A DNA stretch of 64,000 bases from Pseudomonas fluorescens. GTDB taxonomy: Bacteria; Pseudomonadota; Gammaproteobacteria; Pseudomonadales; Pseudomonadaceae. Positions 8,438 through 16,523 of this stretch are shown one piece after another. The translations under genes were made by a program, and so were the position numbers. The stretch covers positions 5,766,001 to 5,830,000 of the forward strand of contig NZ_LT907842.1 of assembly GCF_900215245.1 (NCBI RefSeq), in the 5' to 3' direction. The notes below the pieces were generated by a model. It did no database searches. It was not told the origin of the DNA and saw only the letters and a program-made list of their open reading frames with translations. Every line of letters starts with the position of its first letter. Position 1 is the stretch's first letter.

Positions 8438-9624
8438 TGTCCGCTAACACTCATACGCACAGCTGGGGTGCCGTGTTCGCGATGTCACTGGCGGCATTCG
8501 CGCTGGTGGCCTCTGAATTCATGCCCGTAAGCCTGCTCACGCCGCTGGCGAGAGACTTGCACATCTCTGAAGGCCAGGCTGGCCAGGGCATTTCGGTTTC
8601 CGGGCTGTTCGCCTTGCTCACCAGCCTGATCATCGCTGCCGTTGCGGCGAAGGTTGAACGCAAACGCCTGCTGCTGGCGCTGACCGCGCTGATGATTGTG
8701 TCCGGCACCGTGGTGGCGTTAGCGCCGAACTACCTGACATTCATGCTCGGTCGCGCGCTGATCGGCGTAGCCATTGGCGGCTTCTGGTCATTATCGGCCG
8801 CTACCGCGATGCGCCTGGTGCCATTGGCACAGGTGCCGCGCGCGCTGGCGATCGTCAACGGCGGTAACGCGCTGGCGACGGTGATTGCGGCACCATTGGG
8901 CAGCTTTCTGGGCGGGCTGATTGGCTGGCGTGGCGCGTTCTTTTACGTCATCCCGGTCGCCGTTGTGGCCGGCGCCTGGCTGCTGGTGAGCCTGCCTTCG
9001 CTGAAGAACGATGACAGGCGCACGACCCGCAATGTGTTTCGCCTGATGAAGAATGCCCGCGTAGCCCTGGGCATGCTGGCCGCCAGTGTGTTTTTTATGG
9101 GCCAGTTCATGCTGTTCACTTACCTGCGCCCGTTCCTGGAAACGGTGACTCAGGTCAGTCTTCCCATGCTCTCGCTGATGTTGCTGGTGCTCGGCCTGGC
9201 CGGGCTTGCCGGGACGTTCCTGATTGAGCGCTTTCTGAACAACCGCCTGTACCAGGCGCTGACGGCCATTCCATTATTGATGGCAGCGATTGCCCTGGCG
9301 CTGGTGGCATGGGGCAGTTCGCCGGCGGCGACCATGCTGTTGCTCGGCGTCTGGGGCCTGGTTGCCACCGCCGCGCCGGTGGGCTGGTGGACCTGGCTGT
9401 CGCGGGCCCTGCCTGACGATGCCGAGGCCGGAGGCGGACTGATGGTGGCGATTATCCAGTTGGCGATTGCCTGCGGCGCCACGCTCGGCGGTGTGGTGTT
9501 CGACCTGAGTGGCTACCGGGCGACCTTTGAACTGAGCGCGGGGTTGCTGGGTGTCGCCGGCCTGCTGGCTTACCTGAGCTCACGGCGGCTTACGGTGGCA
9601 CGTGTGGCAACGCGCACTACCTGA
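8437..9624 (+). CDS. MFS efflux transporter (DHA1, sugar-efflux/AraJ type)
   Basis: A 395-residue protein with 12 predicted membrane spans. The start MSANTHTHSWGAVFAMSLAAFALVASEFMPVSLLTPLARDL is characteristic of the SotB/YdhP/AraJ branch of DHA1 exporters. RALIGVAIGGFWSLSAATAMRLVP matches the family's conserved motif C region. It overlaps the preceding hydrolase by one base (TAATG) and converges with the next AraC gene, overlapping it by 8 bases. The exported compound is unknown; the pairing with an AraC regulator and a hydrolase suggests detoxification. Confidence 0.85.
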   Translation: MSANTHTHSWGAVFAMSLAAFALVASEFMPVSLLTPLARDLHISEGQAGQGISVSGLFALLTSLIIAAVAAKVERKRLLLALTALMIVSGTVVALAPNYLTFMLGRALIGVAIGGFWSLSAATAMRLVPLAQVPRALAIVNGGNALATVIAAPLGSFLGGLIGWRGAFFYVIPVAVVAGAWLLVSLPSLKNDDRRTTRNVFRLMKNARVALGMLAASVFFMGQFMLFTYLRPFLETVTQVSLPMLSLMLLVLGLAGLAGTFLIERFLNNRLYQALTAIPLLMAAIALALVAWGSSPAATMLLLGVWGLVATAAPVGWWTWLSRALPDDAEAGGGLMVAIIQLAIACGATLGGVVFDLSGYRATFELSAGLLGVAGLLAYLSSRRLTVARVATRTT

Positions 9625-10390
9625 AAAACTGACTCGGCGTCTTGCCAAACTGTTTCTTGAACATGCTGGTAAAGGCGCTCGGGCTTTCGTAGCCCAACTC
9701 GATGGCGACATCAATAATCTTCTCCCCCACCGCAATGCGCTCCAACGCCAGCAGCAACCTGGCCTGTTGGCGCCACTGGCCGAAGGTCAGGCCGGTTTCC
9801 TTGCGGAACAGGCGCTGGATGGTCTTCTGGTCCAGGTCGAGGCGCTCACTCCAATCAGCGACCGTCGACGCATCGCCAGGGTCGTGTTGCAGCGCCTGGC
9901 AAACGCGGTTGATCCGTGGGTCGGCGGGCTGTGGCAGCGACAGGGGCAACGCCGGAAGAATCGCCAGCTCATCGAGAATCAGGTGCATGATCCTCGCGTC
10001 ACGCGAATCCTCGGCATACGGTGGCTTCAAACTCACCGACGCCTTGATCAGCTCGCTCAGCAACGGTGAGATACTCACCGCCTTGGTCTCGGTCGGCAGG
10101 TTCGGGAAGGCATCGGGCCGCACAAACACACTGCGCATTTTCAGTGTGCCCACGCAGCGCAAAGAGTGAACTTGCCCGCTGGGCATCCAGAAGCCGCGAC
10201 TGGACGGCACGGTCCACTGGTTCTGCGCCGAATGCACTACCATCACGCCCTCGATGGCGTACAGCAGTTGATGCTTTTCGTGGCGATGCTCGGGTATCAC
10301 CCAATTCTCGGGATAATCAGTGGCGGAACTGATGACAGCCCAGTCGCCCTCGTCGATCTCCTGCAGAAATAAATCCAGTGGTTTGATCAT
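9617..10390 (-). CDS. AraC family regulator with cupin sensing domain
   Basis: A 257-residue protein. The N-terminal cupin (PEHRHEKHQLLYAIEGVMVVHS, then RGFWMPSGQVHSLRC) is followed by a C-terminal AraC DNA-binding domain with WSERLDLDQKTIQRLFRKETG and IDVAIELGYESPSAFTSMFKKQFG. The ATG at 10390 has AAGGG close upstream. It is transcribed divergently from the fosmidomycin-resistance-type exporter at 10535, with 144 bp between them, which makes that exporter its most likely target. Confidence 0.9.
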   Translation of the reverse strand: MIKPLDLFLQEIDEGDWAVISSATDYPENWVIPEHRHEKHQLLYAIEGVMVVHSAQNQWTVPSSRGFWMPSGQVHSLRCVGTLKMRSVFVRPDAFPNLPTETKAVSISPLLSELIKASVSLKPPYAEDSRDARIMHLILDELAILPALPLSLPQPADPRINRVCQALQHDPGDASTVADWSERLDLDQKTIQRLFRKETGLTFGQWRQQARLLLALERIAVGEKIIDVAIELGYESPSAFTSMFKKQFGKTPSQFFR

Positions 10391-10534
10391 TTCGCCCTTT
10401 TTGCGACAGTTGCCTCCCGAATTTCGTGAGACAGGCATTTTTGTCGAATCTAGCATAAACGCCGAAACAATTAGAAATGGACAGCCGGCATCGTACTGGC
10501 TGCCCCTGTTCGCTGCCTTGTATGGAATGCCTGC

Positions 10535-11746
10535 ATGTCGACCCTGACCGCGTCACCCGCCGCTGCAACCACTGCGCCCCAAATAAGCCCGCTGGTCATG
10601 CGCGTTCTCGGCGCCTGCGCCCTGGCGCACATGATCAATGACCTGATCCAGGCCGTGCTGCCATCGATTTACCCGATGCTCAAGGCCAATTACGGGCTGA
10701 GCTTCACCCAGGTGGGCCTGATCACCCTCACCTTCCAACTGACCGCCTCCCTGCTGCAACCCTGGATCGGCTACCACACCGACCGCCATCCCAAACCCTG
10801 GCTGCTGCCGGCGGGCATGGTGTGCACCCTGATCGGCATTCTGATGCTGGCGTTTGTCGGCACGTTCCCGGCGATATTGCTGGCGGCGGCGCTGGTCGGC
10901 GTCGGCTCGTCGACCTTTCACCCGGAAACCTCCCGCGTGGCCCGTCTGGCCTCCGGCGGCCGCTACGGCCTGGCGCAATCGACCTTCCAGGTCGGCGGCA
11001 ACACCGGCAGCGCTTTCGGCCCGTTGCTCGCCGCGGCGATCATCATTCCCTACGGCCAAAGCCACATCGCCTGGTTCGGGCTGTTCGCGGTGTTTGCGAT
11101 TCTAGTGCTGTATGGCTTGAGCCGCTGGTACCGCCACCACCTCAACCTGTTCAAGCTCAAGCAAGGCGGTAAAGCCACACATGGCTTGTCCAAAGGCCGC
11201 GTGACGTTTGCCCTGGTGGTGCTGGCGCTGCTGGTGTTCTCCAAGTACTTCTACATGACCAGCCTGACCAGCTACTTCACCTTCTACCTGATCGAGAAGT
11301 TCCAGCTGTCGGTGGCCAGTTCGCAGATGTACCTGTTCCTGTTCCTTGGCGCGGTAGCGGTCGGCACCTTCGCCGGTGGCCCGATTGGCGACAAGATCGG
11401 CCGCAAGAAAGTCATCTGGTTCTCGATCCTCGGCGCCGCGCCCTTCACCCTGGCGCTGCCTTATGTCGACCTGTTCTGGACCGCCGTGCTCAGCGTGGTG
11501 ATCGGCTTTATCATCGCCTCGGCCTTCTCCGCCATCGTGGTGTTCGCCCAGGAACTGGTGCCGGGCAATGTCGGGATGATCGCCGGGATCTTCTTCGGCC
11601 TGATGTTCGGTTTCAGCGGGATTGGCGCCGCATTGCTGGGCTTGCTCGCCGATAACCATGGCATCGAGTACGTCTACAAGATCTGCTCGTTTCTGCCACT
11701 GGCGGGCATCCTCACGATCTTGCTGCCCTCGACCAAAGGCGTCTGA
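10535..11746 (+). CDS. fsr: MFS exporter, fosmidomycin resistance (Fsr) family
   Basis: A 403-residue MFS protein. The segment ALAHMINDLIQAVLPSIYPM, the LQPWIGYHTDRHPKPWLLP loop and VGVGSSTFHPETSRVAR are hallmarks of Fsr, which exports fosmidomycin and related small phosphonates in E. coli. Twelve hydrophobic stretches are present. The start ATG at 10535 follows a short leader after the divergent AraC gene, suggesting inducible expression. The natural substrate in this organism is unknown. Confidence 0.88.
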   Translation: MSTLTASPAAATTAPQISPLVMRVLGACALAHMINDLIQAVLPSIYPMLKANYGLSFTQVGLITLTFQLTASLLQPWIGYHTDRHPKPWLLPAGMVCTLIGILMLAFVGTFPAILLAAALVGVGSSTFHPETSRVARLASGGRYGLAQSTFQVGGNTGSAFGPLLAAAIIIPYGQSHIAWFGLFAVFAILVLYGLSRWYRHHLNLFKLKQGGKATHGLSKGRVTFALVVLALLVFSKYFYMTSLTSYFTFYLIEKFQLSVASSQMYLFLFLGAVAVGTFAGGPIGDKIGRKKVIWFSILGAAPFTLALPYVDLFWTAVLSVVIGFIIASAFSAIVVFAQELVPGNVGMIAGIFFGLMFGFSGIGAALLGLLADNHGIEYVYKICSFLPLAGILTILLPSTKGV

Positions 11747-11856
11747 CCGGCCGATCATCGGCTGGCTGTGTGCCATTACCCAGAATGCTCTGAAAAACCT
11801 GCGTGTGCGCTTACAATCCCGATTTTTAAGCGCACACCCAGGCAGCCCGGCACGAC

Positions 11857-13026
11857 ATGACGCTCGACCCTCCTACGATTCTGACTCTGACCATCGCGTT
11901 GGCCGCCGCTGCCGCGTTGTACCTGGCCATTGAATGGCGCAGCGTGCGCGAATCTTCCCTGCTGTTCTGGGCTGCAGGTTTTGCGACCATCAGCGTCGGC
12001 TCTACCCTGGCGTTGCTACGCGGCAGTGGCCTGTTGATGATCGGCATCTGGTTCGCCAACGGCTTGCTGGTGACCGCGCACTTTTTGTTCCTGCTCGGCG
12101 TGGCGCGTTTTACCCAGGCGCGCCTTTCACCGCTATGGCTATTGATGTTGCTGGTGTGGCTGGGAATGCTGATGCTGCCGGTCGAGCTGCCATGGTCCAA
12201 AGCCATGCTGGCGGTGCAGTCGCTGCTGGTGGCAGTGCCCACCCTGCGCGCCAGCTTTCTGCTGCGCCCGCACGGCAAATCACTCAGCATCGGCGCGGTG
12301 CAGTTGCGCTATGTGCTGCTGATCCATGGCACGTTTTATGTGGCCAAAGCGTTGTCGGTACTGATCCCAGGCACACTGATTGACCTGACCGCCTTCAAGG
12401 GCGAAATCATCCAGGTGTCCCTGGTGGAAGGTGCGATGGCGATCATGCTGATCGCGCTGTCGATGACCGGCTCCGAACGCTACCGCCGCGAGCAGCAGAT
12501 TGCCCGCCTTGCAGCCCGCGACCCACTGACGGCACTGTTCAACCGGCGCGCCCTGGACTTGCAGGCACCGCGCCTGCTGGCCCAGGTCTCACGCGCCCAG
12601 CCGGGCGCTGTATTGTTGATCGACATCGACAATTTCAAGCTGGTCAACGACCTCTATGGGCATACCGCCGGTGACCGCTTGTTGGTCGCCCTGAGCGAAA
12701 TGATTCGCGCCGTGGTGCCCCAGGGCGCGTTGGCGGCACGCCTGGGTGGCGATGAGTTTGTGATCCTGCTGAATCAGGCCTCGACTGCGCAGATCGTCGA
12801 CCTCGGCAGCCGACTGCGCGAACAGTTCCAGCGACTCGCCGCGCAGAGCTTCAGTACGCCGGTACCGGTGACCTTGAGCATAGGCGCGGACCTGTTCGAC
12901 CAGCCGCCGCTGAACTTATCGGCCCTGATCGAACAAAGTGACGCCACACTCTACGAAACCAAGCGCGGCGGGCGGGACAGCATGCGGCTGGTGGACCGCA
13001 CCGGCGCTTTCGGCGAGAGGTCGTAA
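11857..13026 (+). CDS. Membrane-anchored GGDEF diguanylate cyclase
   Basis: A 389-residue protein. The first 200 or so residues hold about six transmembrane helices with no recognised sensor signature. The GGDEF domain follows: RDPLTALFNRRALD, IDIDNFKLVNDLYGHTAGD and the intact active-site loop RLGGDEFVIL. It should therefore make cyclic di-GMP at the inner membrane. No RxxD inhibitory site is obvious five residues before GGDEF. The stop codon overlaps a 25-codon ORF (TAATG at 13024-13028). The stimulus is unknown. Confidence 0.9.
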   Translation: MTLDPPTILTLTIALAAAAALYLAIEWRSVRESSLLFWAAGFATISVGSTLALLRGSGLLMIGIWFANGLLVTAHFLFLLGVARFTQARLSPLWLLMLLVWLGMLMLPVELPWSKAMLAVQSLLVAVPTLRASFLLRPHGKSLSIGAVQLRYVLLIHGTFYVAKALSVLIPGTLIDLTAFKGEIIQVSLVEGAMAIMLIALSMTGSERYRREQQIARLAARDPLTALFNRRALDLQAPRLLAQVSRAQPGAVLLIDIDNFKLVNDLYGHTAGDRLLVALSEMIRAVVPQGALAARLGGDEFVILLNQASTAQIVDLGSRLREQFQRLAAQSFSTPVPVTLSIGADLFDQPPLNLSALIEQSDATLYETKRGGRDSMRLVDRTGAFGERS

Positions 13027-13103
13027 TGCACCGCCACACTGCGCCGACCACGCCTTATCAGCTGATCGCCAAAGACAATGACCAGGCGCAGCTAAACCCT
13101 TGA
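13026..13103 (+). CDS. Possible 25-residue small ORF after the diguanylate cyclase
   Basis: An ATG overlaps the cyclase stop by one base (TAATG) and opens a 25-codon frame ending in TGA. The peptide (MHRHTAPTTPYQLIAKDNDQ, then AQLNP) has no recognised family. It may be a translationally coupled peptide, the stub of a lost gene, or chance. Confidence 0.2.
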   Translation: MHRHTAPTTPYQLIAKDNDQAQLNP

Positions 13104-13129
13104 GCCCTTGCCTATGGCAGGTTGTTTGT

Positions 13130-13149
13130 GTGGCAAGCCCACTTGCCAC
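13130..13149. terminator. Hairpin between convergent genes
   Basis: GTGGCAAG (13130-13137) pairs perfectly with CTTGCCAC (13142-13149) over CCCA. It lies between the cyclase (+) and the MAPEG gene (-) and may terminate both. No strong T-run follows. Confidence 0.4.
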
Positions 13150-13175
13150 CCTAAGCTCGCTCAGCCAAAGGGATT

Positions 13176-13598
13176 TCATCCCAACCTCAAGACCACTTGG
13201 GCAGCGAGCCCGAAGAGGCAGGCAACACCCACTGCATACGCCAGCGTGCGCCAGGGCTGCAGCCCTGCCAGATACGTCACCGTGTGCGCCAATCGGGCCA
13301 GGGTAAACAGGCCAAATAGCCAGCCCGTGACACCCGGGGAACTGCCCAGCGCCACGCACAATCCACCCAACACAAAAAACAGCGGGATGTTTTCCAGGTC
13401 ATTGGCCCATGCCCGTTGCGCCCTGGCGACTTGCGACAATTCCCGGGGCTGCACCCTGCGCCCGAAGAACGCCGCATCTTCACGATGAGTGAACGCCCGC
13501 CGCCGAATCCGCCAAAAACCCTGGTAGCAGGAAATTGCAAACATCTTCAGGCACAACACCAGCACGCAGCCTGCGTAGATAGCCAGCAGGTCATTCAT
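13176..13598 (-). CDS. MAPEG family membrane protein
   Basis: A 140-residue, four-helix membrane protein. MNDLLAIYAGCVLVLCLKMF, RAQRAWANDLENIPLFFVLG and LARLAHTVTYLAGLQPWRTLAY match the MAPEG (microsomal glutathione transferase/PGES-like) signature, including the conserved R-x-x-x-N-x-x-E core. Bacterial members may act as glutathione transferases or peroxidases; activity is untested here. The ATG at 13598 overlaps the preceding gene's stop by 8 bases, implying coupled translation. Confidence 0.88.
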   Translation of the reverse strand: MNDLLAIYAGCVLVLCLKMFAISCYQGFWRIRRRAFTHREDAAFFGRRVQPRELSQVARAQRAWANDLENIPLFFVLGGLCVALGSSPGVTGWLFGLFTLARLAHTVTYLAGLQPWRTLAYAVGVACLFGLAAQVVLRLG

Positions 13599-13896
13599 CG
13601 CGGGCCCCATTAACGACGATATAAAGCAACGGCCCCACCGAAACAAAGACTGCCGTCAGCGCGAAATACGGCAGCACAGACACCACTGACCGCCCGCGCC
13701 CACGCGCATCCCGATACATCCATATACACGCCAGCACTGCCATCAGGTACAGGTCGATCACCACCTGCGCGGTGTCCGGCCGCGACATCAATTGCCGTCC
13801 AAAGGCCAGCAGTGATTGCTCGGCGGTGAGCATCGTCGCCAGCGTATAGAGTGAAAATCCAACTAACCCAACCAGGGCAATAGAGGGTCTGTGCAT
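13591..13896 (-). CDS. DUF2834-like small membrane protein
   Basis: A 101-residue protein with three hydrophobic segments: VGLVGFSLYTLATMLT, VVIDLYLMAVLACIWMYRDA and VLPYFALTAVFVSVGPLLYI. This layout and the DLYLMAVLACIWMYRDARGRG stretch resemble DUF2834, a family with no known function. It is the first gene of a two-gene unit with the MAPEG gene (8-bp overlap) and diverges from an XRE regulator at 13980, which may control the pair. Confidence 0.65.
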   Translation of the reverse strand: MHRPSIALVGLVGFSLYTLATMLTAEQSLLAFGRQLMSRPDTAQVVIDLYLMAVLACIWMYRDARGRGRSVVSVLPYFALTAVFVSVGPLLYIVVNGARDE

Positions 13897-13979
13897 GGTC
13901 TCGTCCTTGAAGTGAATGAAGCGCACGATAGTGATAAGGTCTTGGCCCTCGCAATGACCTCACAGGTTATGAACCCGCC

Positions 13980-14762
13980 ATGGACACCACTGCCGGCGAA
14001 CAGCTGCGCCAACTGCGTCGCCACGCCAAGCTGAGCCAACTGGACCTGGCCTTGATCACCGGGGTTTCGCAACGCCACCTCAGTTACCTCGAAACCGGCC
14101 GCGCCAAGCCGAGCCCGGGCACGCTGCACAATTTATTGACCGCGCTGGATGTGCCGCTTGAGCAGTGCAATCGCGTGTTCCTCGCCGCCGGTTACGCGCC
14201 ACGCTACACCGCCACCCCACTCGCCTCACCGGCCATGGCCGCGATTCGCGAAGCCGTCAGCCATGTGTTGCACGCCAATAACCCGGCCCCGGCGATTCTG
14301 CTGGGCAGCGAGTGGCAAGTGCTGGCGGCGAATGCCAGTACCGGCGTTCTGTTTGAACGGGTGGGGCTTGAACCGGATGCGGCAGACGGGCTGAACCTGC
14401 TGACCACGCTACTGCAAACCGGCGGCTTGGGCGACCACCTGATCAACGCCGAAGAGATCCGCACGCTCGCCTGGCAACGCGCCAGTCGTGAGGCGCTGGG
14501 CAATCCTGAATTGGCGCGGTTATTAGCGAGTCTGCCGACGCCCGCCAACACCGAACCGCCCGAACACATGCCGCCATTGGTGCTGACGCGTATCCGCTCA
14601 CCCGACGGCGAGCTGAACTTTCTGTCGACCTTCACCACCTTCGGCATGCCTCAGGACATCACCCTCACCTCGCTGCGTATCGAGCACCTGATTCCGGCTG
14701 ACGAGTCCACGTGGCAAGTGATGCGCGCCGCCTACGCGGACTATACGGCGCTGGTTTTGTGA
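13980..14762 (+). CDS. XRE family regulator with MmyB-like ligand-binding domain
   Basis: A 260-residue protein. Residues about 5-60 are an XRE helix-turn-helix (LRRHAKLSQLDLALITGVSQ, then LSYLETGRAKPSPGTLHNLL). The remainder (PAPAILLGSEWQVLAANAST to FLSTFTTFGMPQDITLTSLR) matches the MmyB-like ligand-binding domain. Such proteins usually repress an adjacent small gene set. Neighbours are the divergent DUF2834/MAPEG pair and a co-directional amidase 58 bp downstream. The ligand is unknown. Confidence 0.88.
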   Translation: MDTTAGEQLRQLRRHAKLSQLDLALITGVSQRHLSYLETGRAKPSPGTLHNLLTALDVPLEQCNRVFLAAGYAPRYTATPLASPAMAAIREAVSHVLHANNPAPAILLGSEWQVLAANASTGVLFERVGLEPDAADGLNLLTTLLQTGGLGDHLINAEEIRTLAWQRASREALGNPELARLLASLPTPANTEPPEHMPPLVLTRIRSPDGELNFLSTFTTFGMPQDITLTSLRIEHLIPADESTWQVMRAAYADYTALVL

Positions 14763-14820
14763 AATATCTGTCCGTAGACTGCCGCCATACCTCCCACTTG
14801 AAGGCGGCGAAAAAAACGTG

Positions 14821-16518
14821 ATGCAAGTTACCGAAGTCTCCATTGCCCAATTGCGCGCGGCGCTTGAAGCCGGCCAGACCACTGCCGTTGAACTGGTAAA
14901 CGCCTACCTGGCGCGGATTGATGCCTATGACGGCCCGCAGACCGCCACCGCGTTGAACGCCGTCGTCGTGCGCAACCCCGAGGCTCTTAAAGAAGCCGAG
15001 GCGTCCGACGCACGCCGGGCGCAGGGCAAAACCCTGGGGCCATTGGACGGCATTCCCTACACCGCCAAAGACAGCTACCTGGTCAAGGGCCTGACGGCGG
15101 CTTCGGGCAGCCCGGCCTTCGCCAAGCTCGTCGCGCAGCGCGATGCGTTCACGATCGAACGCCTGCGCGCCGGTGGCGCCATCTGCCTGGGCAAGACCAA
15201 TATGCCGCCGATGGCCAATGGTGGAATGCAACGCGGCGTCTATGGCCGCGCCGAAAGCCCGTATAACGCCGACTACCTCACCGCGCCATTCGCTTCCGGC
15301 TCGTCCAACGGCGCCGGCACCGCCACGGCGGCCAGCTTCGCGGCATTCGGCGTGGCGGAAGAAACCTGGTCAAGCGGGCGTGGCCCGGCGTCCAACAATG
15401 GCCTGTGCGCCTATACCCCTTCTCGTGGGGTGATTTCGGTGCGCGGCAACTGGCCGTTGACCCCGACCATGGACGTCGTGGTGCCGTATGCGCGCACCAT
15501 GGCCGACCTGCTGGAAGTGCTCGACGTGGTGGTCGCCGAAGACCCCGACACCCGTGGCGACCTGTGGCGCCTGCAACCCTGGGTGCCGATCCCGAGCGTG
15601 GCCTCGGTGCGCCCGGCGTCGTACGCCGAACTGGCCGTCAATAGCGAGGCCCTGGCCGGTAAACGTTTCGGTGTGCCGCGCATGTACATCAACGCTGACC
15701 CCGAGGCCGGCACCAGCGAAAAACCCGGAATCGGCGGGCCGACCGGGCAAAAGATCAACACCCGGGCCAGCGTCATAGACCTGTGGCATGCCGCACGCCA
15801 GGCACTGGAAGCCGCCGGTGCCGAAGTCATCGAGGTGGACTTCCCGCTGGTGTCCAATTGCGAAGGCGACCGCCCCGGCGCGCCGACGGTGTTTACCCGC
15901 GGCCTGGTGTCCAAGGCATTCCTGCACGATGAATTGTGGGAACTGTCGGCCTGGGCCTTCGATGACTTCCTGCGCGCCAACGGCGACCCCGCGCTGAACC
16001 GCCTGGCGGACGTCGATGGGCCGCAGATCTTCCCCCATGACCCGGGCACCTTGCCCAACCGTGAAGATGACCTGGCCGCCGGCATGGACGAATACGTGCG
16101 CATGGCCGAACGCGGCATTACGCCGTGGAACGAGATCAGCACCGTGCCGGATGGCCTGCGTGGCCTGGAGCAGACCCGGCGCCTGGACCTGGAAGACTGG
16201 ATGGACAACCTGGGCCTCGACGCCGTGCTGTTCCCGACCGTGGCCGATGTGGGCCCGGCCGATGCCGACGTGAATGAAGCCAGTGCCGACATCGCCTGGA
16301 GCAATGGCGTCTGGGTCGCCAACGGCAACCTCGCCATCCGCCACCTGGGCGTGCCCACCGTCACCGTACCGATGGGCGTGATGGCCGATATCGGCATGCC
16401 GGTCGGCCTGACCTTTGCCGGGCGGGCATACGATGACTCGGCGCTGCTGAGCTTTGCCAGCGCGTATGAAGCCACCGGCAGCAAACGCCTGATTCCGCCG
16501 CGCACACCGCCGCTGTAG
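14821..16518 (+). CDS. Amidase signature family hydrolase
   Basis: A 565-residue protein of the amidase signature superfamily. The catalytic lysine is visible in IPYTAKDSY (about K83). The glycine/serine loop is unusual: FASGSSNGAG replaces the common GGSSGGSA, and ETWSSGRGPAS replaces GTDTGGSIRIPA, but a serine remains at the expected cis-Ser position and at the nucleophile position (about S185). The ATG at 14821 is chosen over GTG at 14818, with AAGG about 17 bases upstream. It probably hydrolyses an amide or aryl amide in the cytoplasm; the substrate is unknown. Confidence 0.82.
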   Translation: MQVTEVSIAQLRAALEAGQTTAVELVNAYLARIDAYDGPQTATALNAVVVRNPEALKEAEASDARRAQGKTLGPLDGIPYTAKDSYLVKGLTAASGSPAFAKLVAQRDAFTIERLRAGGAICLGKTNMPPMANGGMQRGVYGRAESPYNADYLTAPFASGSSNGAGTATAASFAAFGVAEETWSSGRGPASNNGLCAYTPSRGVISVRGNWPLTPTMDVVVPYARTMADLLEVLDVVVAEDPDTRGDLWRLQPWVPIPSVASVRPASYAELAVNSEALAGKRFGVPRMYINADPEAGTSEKPGIGGPTGQKINTRASVIDLWHAARQALEAAGAEVIEVDFPLVSNCEGDRPGAPTVFTRGLVSKAFLHDELWELSAWAFDDFLRANGDPALNRLADVDGPQIFPHDPGTLPNREDDLAAGMDEYVRMAERGITPWNEISTVPDGLRGLEQTRRLDLEDWMDNLGLDAVLFPTVADVGPADADVNEASADIAWSNGVWVANGNLAIRHLGVPTVTVPMGVMADIGMPVGLTFAGRAYDDSALLSFASAYEATGSKRLIPPRTPPL

Positions 16519-16523
16519 AAATT

